From Fangia hongkongensis FSC776 = DSM 21703 (GTDB lineage Bacteria; Pseudomonadota; Gammaproteobacteria; Francisellales; Francisellaceae): a DNA stretch of 64,000 bases. Positions 16,695 to 25,754 of the stretch are shown here, piece by piece. The position numbers and the translations under genes are program-made. The notes below the pieces were generated by a model that did not search any database, was not told the origin of the DNA, and saw only the letters and a program-made list of their open reading frames with translations. Each line of letters begins with the position of its first letter. The first letter of the stretch is position 1. Where the stretch lies: NCBI RefSeq assembly GCF_000379445.1, contig NZ_KB902270.1:124001-188000 (forward strand). Direction: 5' to 3'.

Positions 16695-17381
16695 ATGACC
16701 AAAGCGATTACTTGCTCTCACTGTGATTTTAATGAAATATGCCATGCACTTGATATTAACACCAAAGAAGATAGATTATTCAAAGAAGTTGTATCAAACA
16801 CATCTAATGTCAAAAAAGGTACGTATATCTATCACAAGGATGATCAATTCTCTGCTATTTACAGTGTTAGAAGTGGCGCGTTTAAATCAATAACAGAACA
16901 GGGTAATATTATTGGATTTCACCTGCAAGGCGATATTTTTGGCTTAGATGGTATTGAAAAGGATCAGTATACTGTTAGCAGCATTGCAATGGTTGATAGT
17001 GTGGTTTGTCAATTTGATTTTTCAGCACTCATTGCCAAAATCACACAAAATAAGGCCATGAACCATCATTTTTTACAAATGATGAGCAAAAAATTCAATC
17101 AGCACCTTATACAGCTTGAGCAGAATAAACCTGCAGAGCAAAAATTATGTACATTTCTATTACAACTCTCTTGCCGACAAAAATCTTATGGATTTTCAGC
17201 AAACAATTTCACATTACCAATGAAGCGCTCTGATCTTGCGAATTATCTGAATCTCACCGTTGAGACAATATCACGCACACTACATCACTTGGTCAAAAAA
17301 GAAGTGATCTTCGTACAGAATAAAACGATTAATATCTTAGATTTACCGCAACTCAAAAATCTTGCGCAAAGTGAAATTTAG
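16695..17381 (+). CDS. fnr: FNR-type oxygen-sensing transcription regulator (Crp/Fnr family)
   Basis: This 228-residue regulator has all four likely [4Fe-4S] ligands: Cys7, Cys10 and Cys16 in CSHCDFNEIC (CX2CX5C, as in E. coli FNR) and Cys105 in VVCQFDF. The cyclic-nucleotide-type beta barrel spans roughly residues 25-140. The helix-turn-helix RSDLANYLNLTVETISRTLH carries the Glu-Ser-Arg triad that reads TTGAT half-sites. The N-terminus is about 13 residues shorter than in E. coli. An exact FNR box stands before ackA/hypA, which makes those genes its likely targets. Confidence 0.92.
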   Translation: MTKAITCSHCDFNEICHALDINTKEDRLFKEVVSNTSNVKKGTYIYHKDDQFSAIYSVRSGAFKSITEQGNIIGFHLQGDIFGLDGIEKDQYTVSSIAMVDSVVCQFDFSALIAKITQNKAMNHHFLQMMSKKFNQHLIQLEQNKPAEQKLCTFLLQLSCRQKSYGFSANNFTLPMKRSDLANYLNLTVETISRTLHHLVKKEVIFVQNKTINILDLPQLKNLAQSEI

Positions 17382-18841
17382 CTTTCCATTCCACCTATGG
17401 TAATGGCATCAACCTTAAGCGTTGCTTGCCCAACCCCAACTGGAACTGACTGACCATCTTTGCCACAAACCCCCACACCTTTATCCAAAGAAAAATCTGC
17501 CCCTACCATAGAGATCTGTTGCATCACCTCTGGGCCATGCCCAATAAGAGATGCACCCTTAACAGGATGTGTTATTTTACCTTTTTCAATTAAATATGCT
17601 TGATCCATTACAAAAACAAACTGTCCTGATGTAATATCAACCTGACCGCCATTAAAGTGTGTTGCATAAACACCATGATCAATCGACGCAATCATATCTT
17701 CAAAACGATCCTCTCCTGGTAACATGTAGGTATTGGTCATCCTTGGTAACGGAGGATGTGCATATGACTCTCGCCTGCCATTACCAGTTGGATGTGCATT
17801 CATGGCTTTAGCACTGATTCTATCATGAATATAGCCCTTTAAAATGCCCTTTTCAATCAAGGTTGTCTTTTGAGTTGGCGTTCCTTCATCATCAAAGCTC
17901 AATGATCCACGGCGATTTGCAATAGAGCCCTCATCAATCACTGTGCATTTACTTGAGGCAACTTTTTGACCAATTTTATTACTAAAATGTGAGGTTTCTT
18001 TACGGTTAAAATCTCCCTCTAAGCCATGCCCAACTGCTTCATGCAAGAGTACAGCAGGCCAGCCACTACCAAGAACAACTGGCATGACGCCACTTGGTGC
18101 TGGCTTGGCTTGCAAATTCGTTTTTGCGCCAAAATAAGCTTCATCGACATACTCTTTCCATAGATCATTCTCTAAAAAGTATTGATAATCATAGCGCCCA
18201 CCGCCACCTGAGGAGAAGCTCTCACGCTTATGACCATCTTCCATTAAAATATCAACATTCATGCGAACAAGTGGCCTGACATCCATCATGCAAAGCCCCA
18301 TTGTGTCCATTAATAAAATAATCTCGTAGCTGCCGCTTAAAGATGCGCTGACCTTTTCAATACGCGAATCTTTCGCTTTTGCATAAGCATTCACTTCTTT
18401 TAATAAATGTACTTTATCATTTGAGTTCAGTGAATCTAAAGGCGAACTTGCACTATAAAGTCTTTGTGCTGTTATCGTATTTCCAGTACAAAGTCCTTTT
18501 GCTTTTTTCGCATCTTTTAATAGATAAAGCGCGTTATCTATCAACTTGGAGATAGTATCAAGCTTTAAGTCATCTGAATATGCAAACCCTGTCTCCCCCT
18601 TATAAACACCGCGAACACCAACGCCTTGCTCAATACTAAAGCTGCCATGTTTAACAACATCATCTTCAAGTACCCAGCCCTCTGAGATACTTTTTTGAAG
18701 GTAGATATCTCCAAAATCAATCTCTTTATGATGAAACTTTGCTAAAACATCATTTAAATTGGTTAATGTTAGCCGAAAAGGGGTTAATAAATGTGCTTCG
18801 ATAATAGAATAATAATCTTGATTTTGTATTACTGTACTCAT
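17378..18841 (-). CDS. tldD: Metalloprotease TldD
   Basis: TldD, with PmbA/TldE, forms a cytosolic heterodimeric zinc protease that degrades unfolded peptides. The zinc motif is HEAVGHGLEGDFNRK (HEXXXH), at about residue 267. Other family blocks are GVRGVYKGETGFAYSDD near the N-terminus and NRRGSLSFDDEGTPTQKTTL. Length is 487 residues, normal for TldD. Its stop overlaps the convergent fnr stop region by 4 bases. No pmbA lies next to it. Confidence 0.95.
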   Translation of the reverse strand: MSTVIQNQDYYSIIEAHLLTPFRLTLTNLNDVLAKFHHKEIDFGDIYLQKSISEGWVLEDDVVKHGSFSIEQGVGVRGVYKGETGFAYSDDLKLDTISKLIDNALYLLKDAKKAKGLCTGNTITAQRLYSASSPLDSLNSNDKVHLLKEVNAYAKAKDSRIEKVSASLSGSYEIILLMDTMGLCMMDVRPLVRMNVDILMEDGHKRESFSSGGGGRYDYQYFLENDLWKEYVDEAYFGAKTNLQAKPAPSGVMPVVLGSGWPAVLLHEAVGHGLEGDFNRKETSHFSNKIGQKVASSKCTVIDEGSIANRRGSLSFDDEGTPTQKTTLIEKGILKGYIHDRISAKAMNAHPTGNGRRESYAHPPLPRMTNTYMLPGEDRFEDMIASIDHGVYATHFNGGQVDITSGQFVFVMDQAYLIEKGKITHPVKGASLIGHGPEVMQQISMVGADFSLDKGVGVCGKDGQSVPVGVGQATLKVDAITIGGMES

Positions 18842-18850
18842 GTTAGTCTC

Positions 18851-19474
18851 TTACTCAAATGGTGTAGCATCGCCACTACCCAAACGCAGAATTTCAATTG
18901 GTAATGTTGTCATATCAACCACGGTTGTTTGCTCATAACCGCAGTAATCACTTTCTAAAATTATATCAATTTTACTACTTTGTTCCGCCTGTGACAAATC
19001 CTCTGCATAAACCACAGGAGAAACTTCCTCTGGAAGGATAAGTGTCGTGCTCAAAATAGGCTCGCCAAGTGCTTCTGAAAGCAGAAGCGGAACAGGATGG
19101 GAAGGAATACGAATACCAATTGTTTTTTTACTTTTATTTAACGTTAACGATGGCACCTTACTCGTTGCTGGCAAAATAAAAGTATATCCACCTGGTGTTA
19201 AACGCTTAATTAAGCGATATGCTGTATTATCTACTTTGGCATAGGTTGAAATCTCAGATAAATCCCGACAAATCAAAGTAAAGTTATGTTTGTCACTTAG
19301 TTCACGTATTTTCTTTATTTGCTGCAGGGGTTTTTTCAGCCCCATTTTGCATCCAAGCGCATAACCGGAATCTGTAGGATAAGCGATAACATCCCCATCC
19401 TTCAAGGCATCAACAACGCGCTTTATATCGCTCTTATTTGGCGCATAAGCATTTAGCTCAATATATTGGCTCAT
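18851..19474 (-). CDS. yciO: YciO-type protein of the Sua5/YciO/YrdC family
   Basis: This is a dsRNA-binding-fold protein of about 207 residues. The conserved opening GDVIAYPTDSGYALGCKM and the middle ICRDLSEIS, LTPGGYTFILPATS and KTIGIRIPSHPVP are recognisable. The pattern is that of E. coli YciO rather than TsaC/Sua5, because the TsaC substrate residues (KRxxSxxxN) are not seen. Its exact role is unsettled. ATG 19474 (MSQYIELNAYAP) is taken as start. It lies 9 bases upstream of tldD in the same direction, so the two may be cotranscribed. Confidence 0.8.
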   Translation of the reverse strand: MSQYIELNAYAPNKSDIKRVVDALKDGDVIAYPTDSGYALGCKMGLKKPLQQIKKIRELSDKHNFTLICRDLSEISTYAKVDNTAYRLIKRLTPGGYTFILPATSKVPSLTLNKSKKTIGIRIPSHPVPLLLSEALGEPILSTTLILPEEVSPVVYAEDLSQAEQSSKIDIILESDYCGYEQTTVVDMTTLPIEILRLGSGDATPFE

Positions 19475-19549
19475 GGCAGCTTCTTTACTATAATGGTGCA
19501 CAATTTTAACAGATACGCTAGTGTATCACTAACCTCTTTCGGAGAGAAC

Positions 19550-20086
19550 ATGAGAAAACTGCTTTTTGACTTTTTCCCTATTATTATTTTCTTTGTTATC
19601 TATAAAATGTATGACATCTTCACTGCAACCTTTGCGCTTATTATCGCCACAGCAATTCAATTAGGCTATGAGTTAATACGCTATCGCAAAGTATCTATGA
19701 TGCATATCATCACTTTTGTGCTTGTACTTATTCTCGGTGGCGCTACGATCTATTTTCATGATGAAGCGTTGATTAAATGGAAAGTCACTATTGTAAACTG
19801 GCTTTTTGGCGCTATTTTCATTTTCTCAACATATTTAATGAAAAAACCAATTATTCAACGATTAATGGAAGAGAATATTGACTTGCCTTACCCTATATGG
19901 AAACGCTTAAATAACATCTGGGGGCTATTTTTCTTCTTTCTCGGTGCTATAAACCTTGTTGTTGCTTATTACTTTTCAACAAATTTTTGGGTTGACTTCA
20001 AACTCTTTGGGATGCTTGGCATTACCCTTGTCTTTGTTATTTTTCAAGGCATTTACCTTGCTAGACATATTGATCATAAGAAGTAA
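19550..20086 (+). CDS. yciB: YciB / intracellular septation protein A family membrane protein
   Basis: This inner-membrane protein of 178 residues has about five to six spans. It opens MRKLLFDFFPIIIFFVIYKM, the classic YciB start, and contains KKPIIQRLMEENIDLPYPIW and WGLFFFFLGAINLVVAYYF. It is linked to cell-envelope synthesis and division. The ribosome site GGAGAG sits directly before the ATG at 19550, which excludes an upstream extension into the divergent yciO leader. The start regions of yciO and yciB are only 75 bases apart and must hold both promoters. Confidence 0.93.
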   Translation: MRKLLFDFFPIIIFFVIYKMYDIFTATFALIIATAIQLGYELIRYRKVSMMHIITFVLVLILGGATIYFHDEALIKWKVTIVNWLFGAIFIFSTYLMKKPIIQRLMEENIDLPYPIWKRLNNIWGLFFFFLGAINLVVAYYFSTNFWVDFKLFGMLGITLVFVIFQGIYLARHIDHKK

Positions 20087-20224
20087 GCCCATCACCCTAA
20101 AGCACTGAGCTTCTCTACGTACTAAACACGGTTTTCCATTTTTATACTTGCTGACTAGAGTACTTTGATATACATTCTTTTGAACTTGAAAATAAATAGT
20201 ACAGTGCATCTAGCTTAAATTATA

Positions 20225-21517
20225 ATGTCTGCATCTCTAACTACGCCCATACCAACTCACGAGAGTTCAACAAAAGATCACAAAACATTAAAACTCTATG
20301 CCATTTTTGTATGGTTTTTAGGTGCGTTTTTCTTTTTCAGCGAGTATGCACTTCGTGTCTCACCTGGTGTGATGTACCCAGATTTAATCGACAAATACTC
20401 AGTCAGTGCTGCAGCCCTTGGTATGCTCTCATCTATGTTCTACTATCCTTACATCATCATGCAAATCCCTGTTGGTATTATTACTGATAAGTTTGGGCCT
20501 CGAAAAGTCATGGTGCTTGCAAGCTTTTTAACAGGCCTTGCCTGCCTTATTTTTCTATTTGCAAACAGTTTTAACCTTGCCATTATCTCCCGTGCTATCA
20601 TGGGATTTTGTGCAGCATTTGCTTTTGTGGGCACTTTGAGAATTGCTATTAATTGGTTTTCCCCGACACAATTCTCTATGCTCGCAGGGCTCACCCAAGC
20701 CGCTGGAATGCTAGGCGCTTCTTTTGGCAGCGCACCACTTGGCTTTTATTTATCGCATGTTGGGATTTCAGGAGTAATGCTAAGCTTTGCCGCTTTATTC
20801 CTTCTTTTAGCCCTATTGATGGGTGTACTATTAAAAAAACTGCCGCGACAACCAGTTACATTACCCTTAAGCTCTCAACAAGACTCGCCCTTTAAACGTA
20901 TCTTCACCAATAAGCAACTATGGATTAATTGTTTCTACATTTCAATGCTCTATGGACCAACCGTTGTTCTTGCTGAAAGCTGGGGGATTAGTTTTACAGA
21001 AGCTTTTCGCTCACTCTCTGAAAAAGATGCCTCGATGCTTGTTAGTTTAATTTTCATCGGTTTATTGATTGGTTGCCCGATTATGGGAGTTGCGGCACGT
21101 GTTGTTACACAACGATTTTTAATGCGCATTTGTGCTGTTTTTTGCCTTATCTTTGCGCTTTTAATTATTTATAAAAACAATTTGTCGCTTATCACGCTCT
21201 GCGCCTGTTATTTTTTATATGGTCTTTTTAATAGTGGCATCATTGCTGCTTATGCACGATCGGCAAGTTTAGTTACCAAAGAAGTGTCAGGTTTAGCCCT
21301 TAGCATTACCAATATTTTCTCAATCCTCCTTGGCGCAATCTTTGTTCAAATAGTTGGGGCTTACTTAAGTGCACAAAATACAACAGATAATGCTATTTTT
21401 GATGTCGGTGCTTATCAACATATTTTCACCCTTTTAATAGTATCATTTGCCATATGTATTTTCTTAGCGCTCTTAATGAGCAAAAACACCATTAGCAGAA
21501 GGCCCGCATCTGTATAA
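20225..21517 (+). CDS. MFS transporter, substrate unknown
   Basis: This 430-residue carrier has twelve probable spans. The MFS loop 2-3 signature appears as GIITDKFGPRKVMVLAS. The family opening FSEYALRVSPGVMYPDL followed by SVSAAALGMLSSMFYYPYI matches a set of carriers common in Francisella, Coxiella and Legionella relatives, some implicated in nutrient or siderophore transport. The substrate cannot be read. It stands alone between yciB and holA, with 139 bases upstream that include AT-rich promoter-like sequence. Confidence 0.85.
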   Translation: MSASLTTPIPTHESSTKDHKTLKLYAIFVWFLGAFFFFSEYALRVSPGVMYPDLIDKYSVSAAALGMLSSMFYYPYIIMQIPVGIITDKFGPRKVMVLASFLTGLACLIFLFANSFNLAIISRAIMGFCAAFAFVGTLRIAINWFSPTQFSMLAGLTQAAGMLGASFGSAPLGFYLSHVGISGVMLSFAALFLLLALLMGVLLKKLPRQPVTLPLSSQQDSPFKRIFTNKQLWINCFYISMLYGPTVVLAESWGISFTEAFRSLSEKDASMLVSLIFIGLLIGCPIMGVAARVVTQRFLMRICAVFCLIFALLIIYKNNLSLITLCACYFLYGLFNSGIIAAYARSASLVTKEVSGLALSITNIFSILLGAIFVQIVGAYLSAQNTTDNAIFDVGAYQHIFTLLIVSFAICIFLALLMSKNTISRRPASV

Positions 21518-21560
21518 TAGCGCCAGTGATGAATATAATTTCAAGGGTTTATTTGGCGTA

Positions 21561-21590
21561 TTGATACACGTTGACTCAATCTGATAAAAT
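21561..21590 (+). promoter_or_regulatory. Likely sigma-70 promoter for holA
   Basis: TTGATA (21561-21566) and TAAAAT (21585-21590), each five of six to consensus, are spaced by 18 bases. Transcription would begin near 21597, about 60 bases before the holA ATG at 21657. Confidence 0.45.
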
Positions 21591-21656
21591 TTTACCTAGC
21601 AATTATACAGCGCTGATTTAAAATAAGCTAAACTTGCTCACTTTGATAAAGTCATA

Positions 21657-22646
21657 ATGAAAACAAATTACTTTGAAGCTTTAGGCTTAATTCATACTAA
21701 AGCCTTTCCATCTTACATTATTACGGGAAACAACCCTTTTCAAAAGAAAAAGCTTCTAGATGCGCTGACTTTAAAATATCGACAACAAAATGCTGAACTC
21801 ACAAGACATTACTTCCCAGAGGAAAGCTACGATTCTTTATTTCATATTCATACCAGTACAAGCCTTTTCTCTCAATCACGCTTATCACTATTGATATTTT
21901 CAAAATCACCAGATAAACAAGCACAAAAAATCCTTGTTGAAATTTTTAATGAACAACACAGCGATGAGAACACCTATCTATTTATCTTCGAGTCACTAAA
22001 TGCCTCTCAGCAAAGAGCAAAATGGTTTGAGTCTGTTTCACGCGCAGCATTACATATTCAGCTGTGGCCATCTTCAATACCTGAAGCCATTCGTATTATA
22101 AAAGATGAGGTTAAGCAATATAATTTTAGTTTAACGCAAGATGCCACAATGCTGATAGCACAAAAGACTGAAGGGAATATGTTAGCTGCAGAGCAAATAT
22201 TGCAGCTTTTGGCGATGCAAAACATCAAAGCATTTGACTGTCATAATATTCATCAATGTCTCGATGATTTTATGAGCTATGATGTGTTTGATCTTGCGCA
22301 ATCGATCACAGCACAAAACCACCCTCGTTCACTTAAAATTCTAGAGCATCTTTTCAAAGAAGGGATTGAGCCTGCCATTATTCTCTGGGCAATTTTAAAG
22401 GAAATACGCTTATGGATTAAGTTGTCATTGCAAAGTACAGCTGAGCGCCAAAAAACCTTTACCACACACAACATATGGCGCTCGAAACAACCCTTTTATA
22501 CTAAACTGGTAAGCCGCTTTTCAAAAAAAGCATATAGCGATCTAATTGAGCGATGTTTACATATTGATTTTATCATTAAAGGTGCTGCAACAGGGAATCT
22601 TAAAATAGAGCTTACTCAGCTTGTCTCAAAGCTTCATCTTTCTTAG
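21657..22646 (+). CDS. holA: DNA polymerase III delta subunit
   Basis: The delta subunit opens the sliding clamp within the clamp loader. The 329-residue protein has the family pattern: an N-terminal AAA+-like fold with YIITGNNPFQKKKLLDAL, middle AQKTEGNMLAAEQILQLL, the linker YDVFDLAQSI and the C-terminal helical domain with FKEGIEPAIILWAILKEIR. There is no Walker A, as usual for delta. The 3' end overlaps the convergent pssA by 35 bp. Confidence 0.93.
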   Translation: MKTNYFEALGLIHTKAFPSYIITGNNPFQKKKLLDALTLKYRQQNAELTRHYFPEESYDSLFHIHTSTSLFSQSRLSLLIFSKSPDKQAQKILVEIFNEQHSDENTYLFIFESLNASQQRAKWFESVSRAALHIQLWPSSIPEAIRIIKDEVKQYNFSLTQDATMLIAQKTEGNMLAAEQILQLLAMQNIKAFDCHNIHQCLDDFMSYDVFDLAQSITAQNHPRSLKILEHLFKEGIEPAIILWAILKEIRLWIKLSLQSTAERQKTFTTHNIWRSKQPFYTKLVSRFSKKAYSDLIERCLHIDFIIKGAATGNLKIELTQLVSKLHLS

Positions 22647-23403
22647 CCATTGCCTCAAGCTGCGCCTTTTGACGCCGCTTGAAAAAAAGTGCTGCAAAGC
22701 TTCCTGATAGCGCATAAAGCATAAAGATAATAAACAAAGTAATTGATGGATCAATAAAGATAATGGCAATAATAAAAACAACGATAACCGCTTGCGTGAA
22801 GACAACCTTCCCCTTTAAATCATAATCCTTGAAGCTTCTAAATTTAATATTGCTCACCATCATTGCTGATAGATAGAGTGTAATGATAGCCGCGAAAAAA
22901 ATAAGCCATCCTTCTGCAACTTGATAACCAGAGCGATTACATAACCAAACGAACCCTGCAATAGTCGCCGCCGCCGCTGGACATGGGAGCCCTGTAAAGT
23001 AACGTTTAGAGACAGATGAGTCATCATCAAGCTGCGTATTAAAGCGCGCTAAACGAAGTGCTACACAAGCCAAATATACAAAAGCAATGGCCCAGCCAAA
23101 TTGATCAATATACTTGACTGCCCAAAAATAAATAATCAATGCAGGCGCGACACCAAAAGAGACAATATCGGCTAGTGAATCATATTCGGCACCAAAGGCA
23201 CTTTCTGTATGTGTTAACCTTGCAACACGGCCATCAAGTGAATCCATAATTGCCGCAAGATAAATGCAAATAGCCGCAACGACAAAGTGACTGTTGAAAG
23301 CCGAAATAATAGCAAAGAAACCTGCAAATAAACTTGCTGAGGTAAATAGGTTTGGCAATATATATATCCCGCGTCCACGCGGGTCTTGATGATTATTTTT
23401 CAT
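22612..23403 (-). CDS. pssA: CDP-diacylglycerol-serine O-phosphatidyltransferase
   Basis: This membrane enzyme of 263 residues makes phosphatidylserine from CDP-diacylglycerol and serine. The CDP-alcohol phosphotransferase motif DG-x2-AR-x8-G-x3-D-x3-D is intact in SLDGRVARLTHTESAFGAEY followed by DSLADIVSFG. About seven to eight spans follow. It is the integral-membrane (Bacillus/yeast-like) type rather than the E. coli PLD-like type. AAGGA precedes the ATG. A palindrome lies just upstream, between it and ispH. Confidence 0.92.
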   Translation of the reverse strand: MKNNHQDPRGRGIYILPNLFTSASLFAGFFAIISAFNSHFVVAAICIYLAAIMDSLDGRVARLTHTESAFGAEYDSLADIVSFGVAPALIIYFWAVKYIDQFGWAIAFVYLACVALRLARFNTQLDDDSSVSKRYFTGLPCPAAAATIAGFVWLCNRSGYQVAEGWLIFFAAIITLYLSAMMVSNIKFRSFKDYDLKGKVVFTQAVIVVFIIAIIFIDPSITLFIIFMLYALSGSFAALFFKRRQKAQLEAMAKKDEALRQAE

Positions 23404-23440
23404 ATTATTTTGTCCTTAGTAAATACAATTAAGGTCACTT

Positions 23441-23465
23441 TAAGTATATACCTTTTGTATACTTA
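23441..23465. repeat. Inverted repeat between ispH and pssA
   Basis: TAAGTATA-TACCTTTTG-TATACTTA is a perfect 8-bp inverted repeat with a 9-base centre. It includes the ispH stop codon and lies about 40 bases before the pssA ATG on the minus strand. No T-run follows in either direction, so it is more likely an operator or mRNA processing hairpin than a terminator. Confidence 0.4.
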
Positions 23466-24410
23466 TGCCTTTTGGCGCTGCTTTAAAAGCTTTGGCAATG
23501 GAAAGGTAATTTCTTCTTTTACACCATTTAACTCAACAATCTCACAATGTTCAAACTGTGCTTGTAAATGGTTAACAACTGCCTGAACCAAATACTCAGG
23601 TGCCGATGCGCCAGCGGTAATTCCACAGCTTTTTTTACCCTCAAACCAGCTAAGCTCTATATCATTTGTGTTATCAATCAGATAGCTATCAATTCCTGAT
23701 ACCTCAGCAAGCTCTCTTAAACGATTGGAGTTTGAGCTATTTTTGGAACCAACAACCAGTAGAATATCCGCCATTTTGGCAATATTCCTTACTGCATTTT
23801 GCCTATTTTGTGTTGCATAGCAAATATCTTCTTTTTTAGGCGCGGCGACTTCAGGAAACTTCTCTTTCAACGCGGCAATAATATCGCGCGTTTCATCCAC
23901 AGAGAGTGTTGTTTGGGTCGCATAAATAAGCTTTTCAGGATTATCCACCTGAAGATTCATCACATCTTCGACATTTTCAATAAGATAAATCTTGGCATTT
24001 TGAGAACGATATTGCCCAAGCGTACCTTCAACTTCTGGGTGCCCTCTATGGCCAATTAAAACACATTCAACTTCATTTTTACTGGCTTTTTGCACTTCTC
24101 TGTGCACTTTTGTAACCAGTGGACAAGTTGCATCATAAATACGAAGGTTTTTTCTCTTTGCTGCCTCTTGAACTTCTTGTGAGACGCCATGCGCACTAAA
24201 GATACAAACCGCATTATCAGGCACTTCACTTAGCTCTTTAACAAAGACAGCACCTTTGCCTTTTAAATCATTCACAACCGCACGATTATGTACTACTTCA
24301 TGGCGAACATAGACTGGGTGAGGTTCTAAAGACAGCACCTTTTCGACTACATCAACTGCTCTTGATACCCCCGCGCAAAATCCGCGTGGGTTGGCTAAAA
24401 TGATTTTCAT
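23463..24410 (-). CDS. ispH: 4-hydroxy-3-methylbut-2-enyl diphosphate reductase
   Basis: IspH is the last enzyme of the MEP isoprenoid pathway and an iron-sulfur protein. Its cluster Cys residues are in [24 protein letters not shown] and [13 protein letters not shown]. The substrate His and Glu motifs ([26 protein letters not shown]) are present. The start used is ATG 24410, which shares one base with the fkpB stop (TGATG). A GTG one codon earlier is less likely. fkpB-ispH adjacency is conserved in gammaproteobacteria. Confidence 0.97.
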   Translation of the reverse strand: MKIILANPRGFCAGVSRAVDVVEKVLSLEPHPVYVRHEVVHNRAVVNDLKGKGAVFVKELSEVPDNAVCIFSAHGVSQEVQEAAKRKNLRIYDATCPLVTKVHREVQKASKNEVECVLIGHRGHPEVEGTLGQYRSQNAKIYLIENVEDVMNLQVDNPEKLIYATQTTLSVDETRDIIAALKEKFPEVAAPKKEDICYATQNRQNAVRNIAKMADILLVVGSKNSSNSNRLRELAEVSGIDSYLIDNTNDIELSWFEGKKSCGITAGASAPEYLVQAVVNHLQAQFEHCEIVELNGVKEEITFPLPKLLKQRQKA

Positions 24411-24853
24411 CACACGATTTCCTCATCTGATATTTCTAAAATATCCACCTCAAACAAAATCACCTGCCCAGAGAGCGGATGATTGAAATCAACTGTTACA
24501 TCATAGTTTTCAATTTTGGTAATCACCCCAGGAAGCTCAGTACCATCTTTTTGAGAAAAGGAAACAATCAACCCCTCTTCTAACTCCATCTCTTGTGGAA
24601 AACGTGACTTTGGCACTTCATAAATCATCGCTGGGTGTTTTTGACCAAAAGCATCCTCAGGCATCAACATTAATTTACGGTTACACCCAATCTCTAAACC
24701 ACAAAGCTCCGTTTCTACTTTTTTACTAAAGGTTCCTTTTCCCATTTCAAAAATATATGGACGATCATAATTTCGTGTATCTTCTGCAATACTGCCGTCT
24801 TTAAGACGAATTTTAAAATGCATTTTTACAAAGCTATCTGCTTGTATCTTCAT
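24410..24853 (-). CDS. fkpB: FKBP-type peptidyl-prolyl isomerase, SlpA/FkpB type
   Basis: This 147-residue isomerase/chaperone has an FKBP domain with an inserted flap: [16 protein letters not shown] at the start, [19 protein letters not shown], then [14 protein letters not shown] and the C-terminal [19 protein letters not shown]. No signal peptide is present, so it is cytosolic. It is coupled to ispH downstream; the neighbour lspA usual in E. coli is absent here. Confidence 0.93.
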   Translation of the reverse strand: MKIQADSFVKMHFKIRLKDGSIAEDTRNYDRPYIFEMGKGTFSKKVETELCGLEIGCNRKLMLMPEDAFGQKHPAMIYEVPKSRFPQEMELEEGLIVSFSQKDGTELPGVITKIENYDVTVDFNHPLSGQVILFEVDILEISDEEIV

Positions 24854-24950
24854 TTAGGATCCTTGACTGTTTTTTAAATTTTGTCTATCACTTAACTATA
24901 TGATGCAATGATGCGCGACTTAGCCCAGTATTTTACGGGATTTATAAAAA

Positions 24951-25754
24951 ATGCACAAACACTCCTTACAACAAGTTACCACAGCAAAGAGCGTCTCTCT
25001 TTGTCATTACTCATCCCTATTCCCATCTATTCTTTTATTACTGCTTATTTCTTTTTTTCCATTTAGCTCATATGCCAAAACGCTAGAAGAGCGTTATAAA
25101 AGCTTTTTCACGCCCTATTATTTAACAGATCTCTCACTGACACACCCGGAAAAAGTCATCGCTTCATCTAATGGTAAAGCGCTTATCACCACTGGAGATA
25201 CTATCTATGTTTCTCGTTCTGGGAAAACGCCAATTGCCCCTCAGTATTATATCTTCAATGAGGTAGATAAACTCTCCGAAGATGAACATGATCAGGATTA
25301 TATATTTAAAGAGCTGGGTAAAGCGCGTTATCAAAAAACCTATAAAAACACGCTTATTCTAAAGGTCAATTCCATTACACAAGAGATTAATCTTAATGAT
25401 TTAGTCATCAGCTCAAGGGCTGTTGATAGCATGTTGCCCGAAAAAGAGATTATTTCCTCAAAAAGAATCAGCGGTAAAACAATTTACCTTCAAGGCGAGG
25501 GAGATTTTGTTGGTCGCTATCAATCTGTTCTTTTAAACATTGGGCAAGTGAATGAGCTTAAACTTGGTATGCGAGTGTATTTTTTTACAAAAGAGCAGAA
25601 TATTAATGGCTATAGCATTGAGCCTAGATATCTTGGTCAGGGTTTTATCTACCGCTTAGCAAGTCATCATGCCATTGCATTAATCACCCGTGCTAACCAA
25701 GAAATTCAGCTTGATAGTATTGCCTCGACGATGAGATCTTTTTCACATGCATAG
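24951..25754 (+). CDS. Exported protein, LysM-less relative of the dprA-linked LysM family
   Basis: This 267-residue protein has a long hydrophobic export signal (LFPSILLLLLISFFPFSSYA). In many gammaproteobacteria the gene before dprA encodes an exported LysM peptidoglycan-binding protein. The second half here (GEGDFVGRYQSVLLNIGQVN, then LGMRVYFFTKEQ and YRLASHHAIALITRANQEI) fits the C-terminal part of that family, but no LysM repeat is visible at the N-terminal side. It overlaps dprA by 8 bp. Function is unknown; a periplasmic location is inferred. Confidence 0.7.
   Translation: MHKHSLQQVTTAKSVSLCHYSSLFPSILLLLLISFFPFSSYAKTLEERYKSFFTPYYLTDLSLTHPEKVIASSNGKALITTGDTIYVSRSGKTPIAPQYYIFNEVDKLSEDEHDQDYIFKELGKARYQKTYKNTLILKVNSITQEINLNDLVISSRAVDSMLPEKEIISSKRISGKTIYLQGEGDFVGRYQSVLLNIGQVNELKLGMRVYFFTKEQNINGYSIEPRYLGQGFIYRLASHHAIALITRANQEIQLDSIASTMRSFSHA

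Noticed and set aside
18851-19474. Calling the Sua5-family protein TsaC/Sua5 (threonylcarbamoyl-AMP synthase)
   Set aside because: The KRxxSxxxN signature of TsaC is not visible; the pattern is that of YciO.
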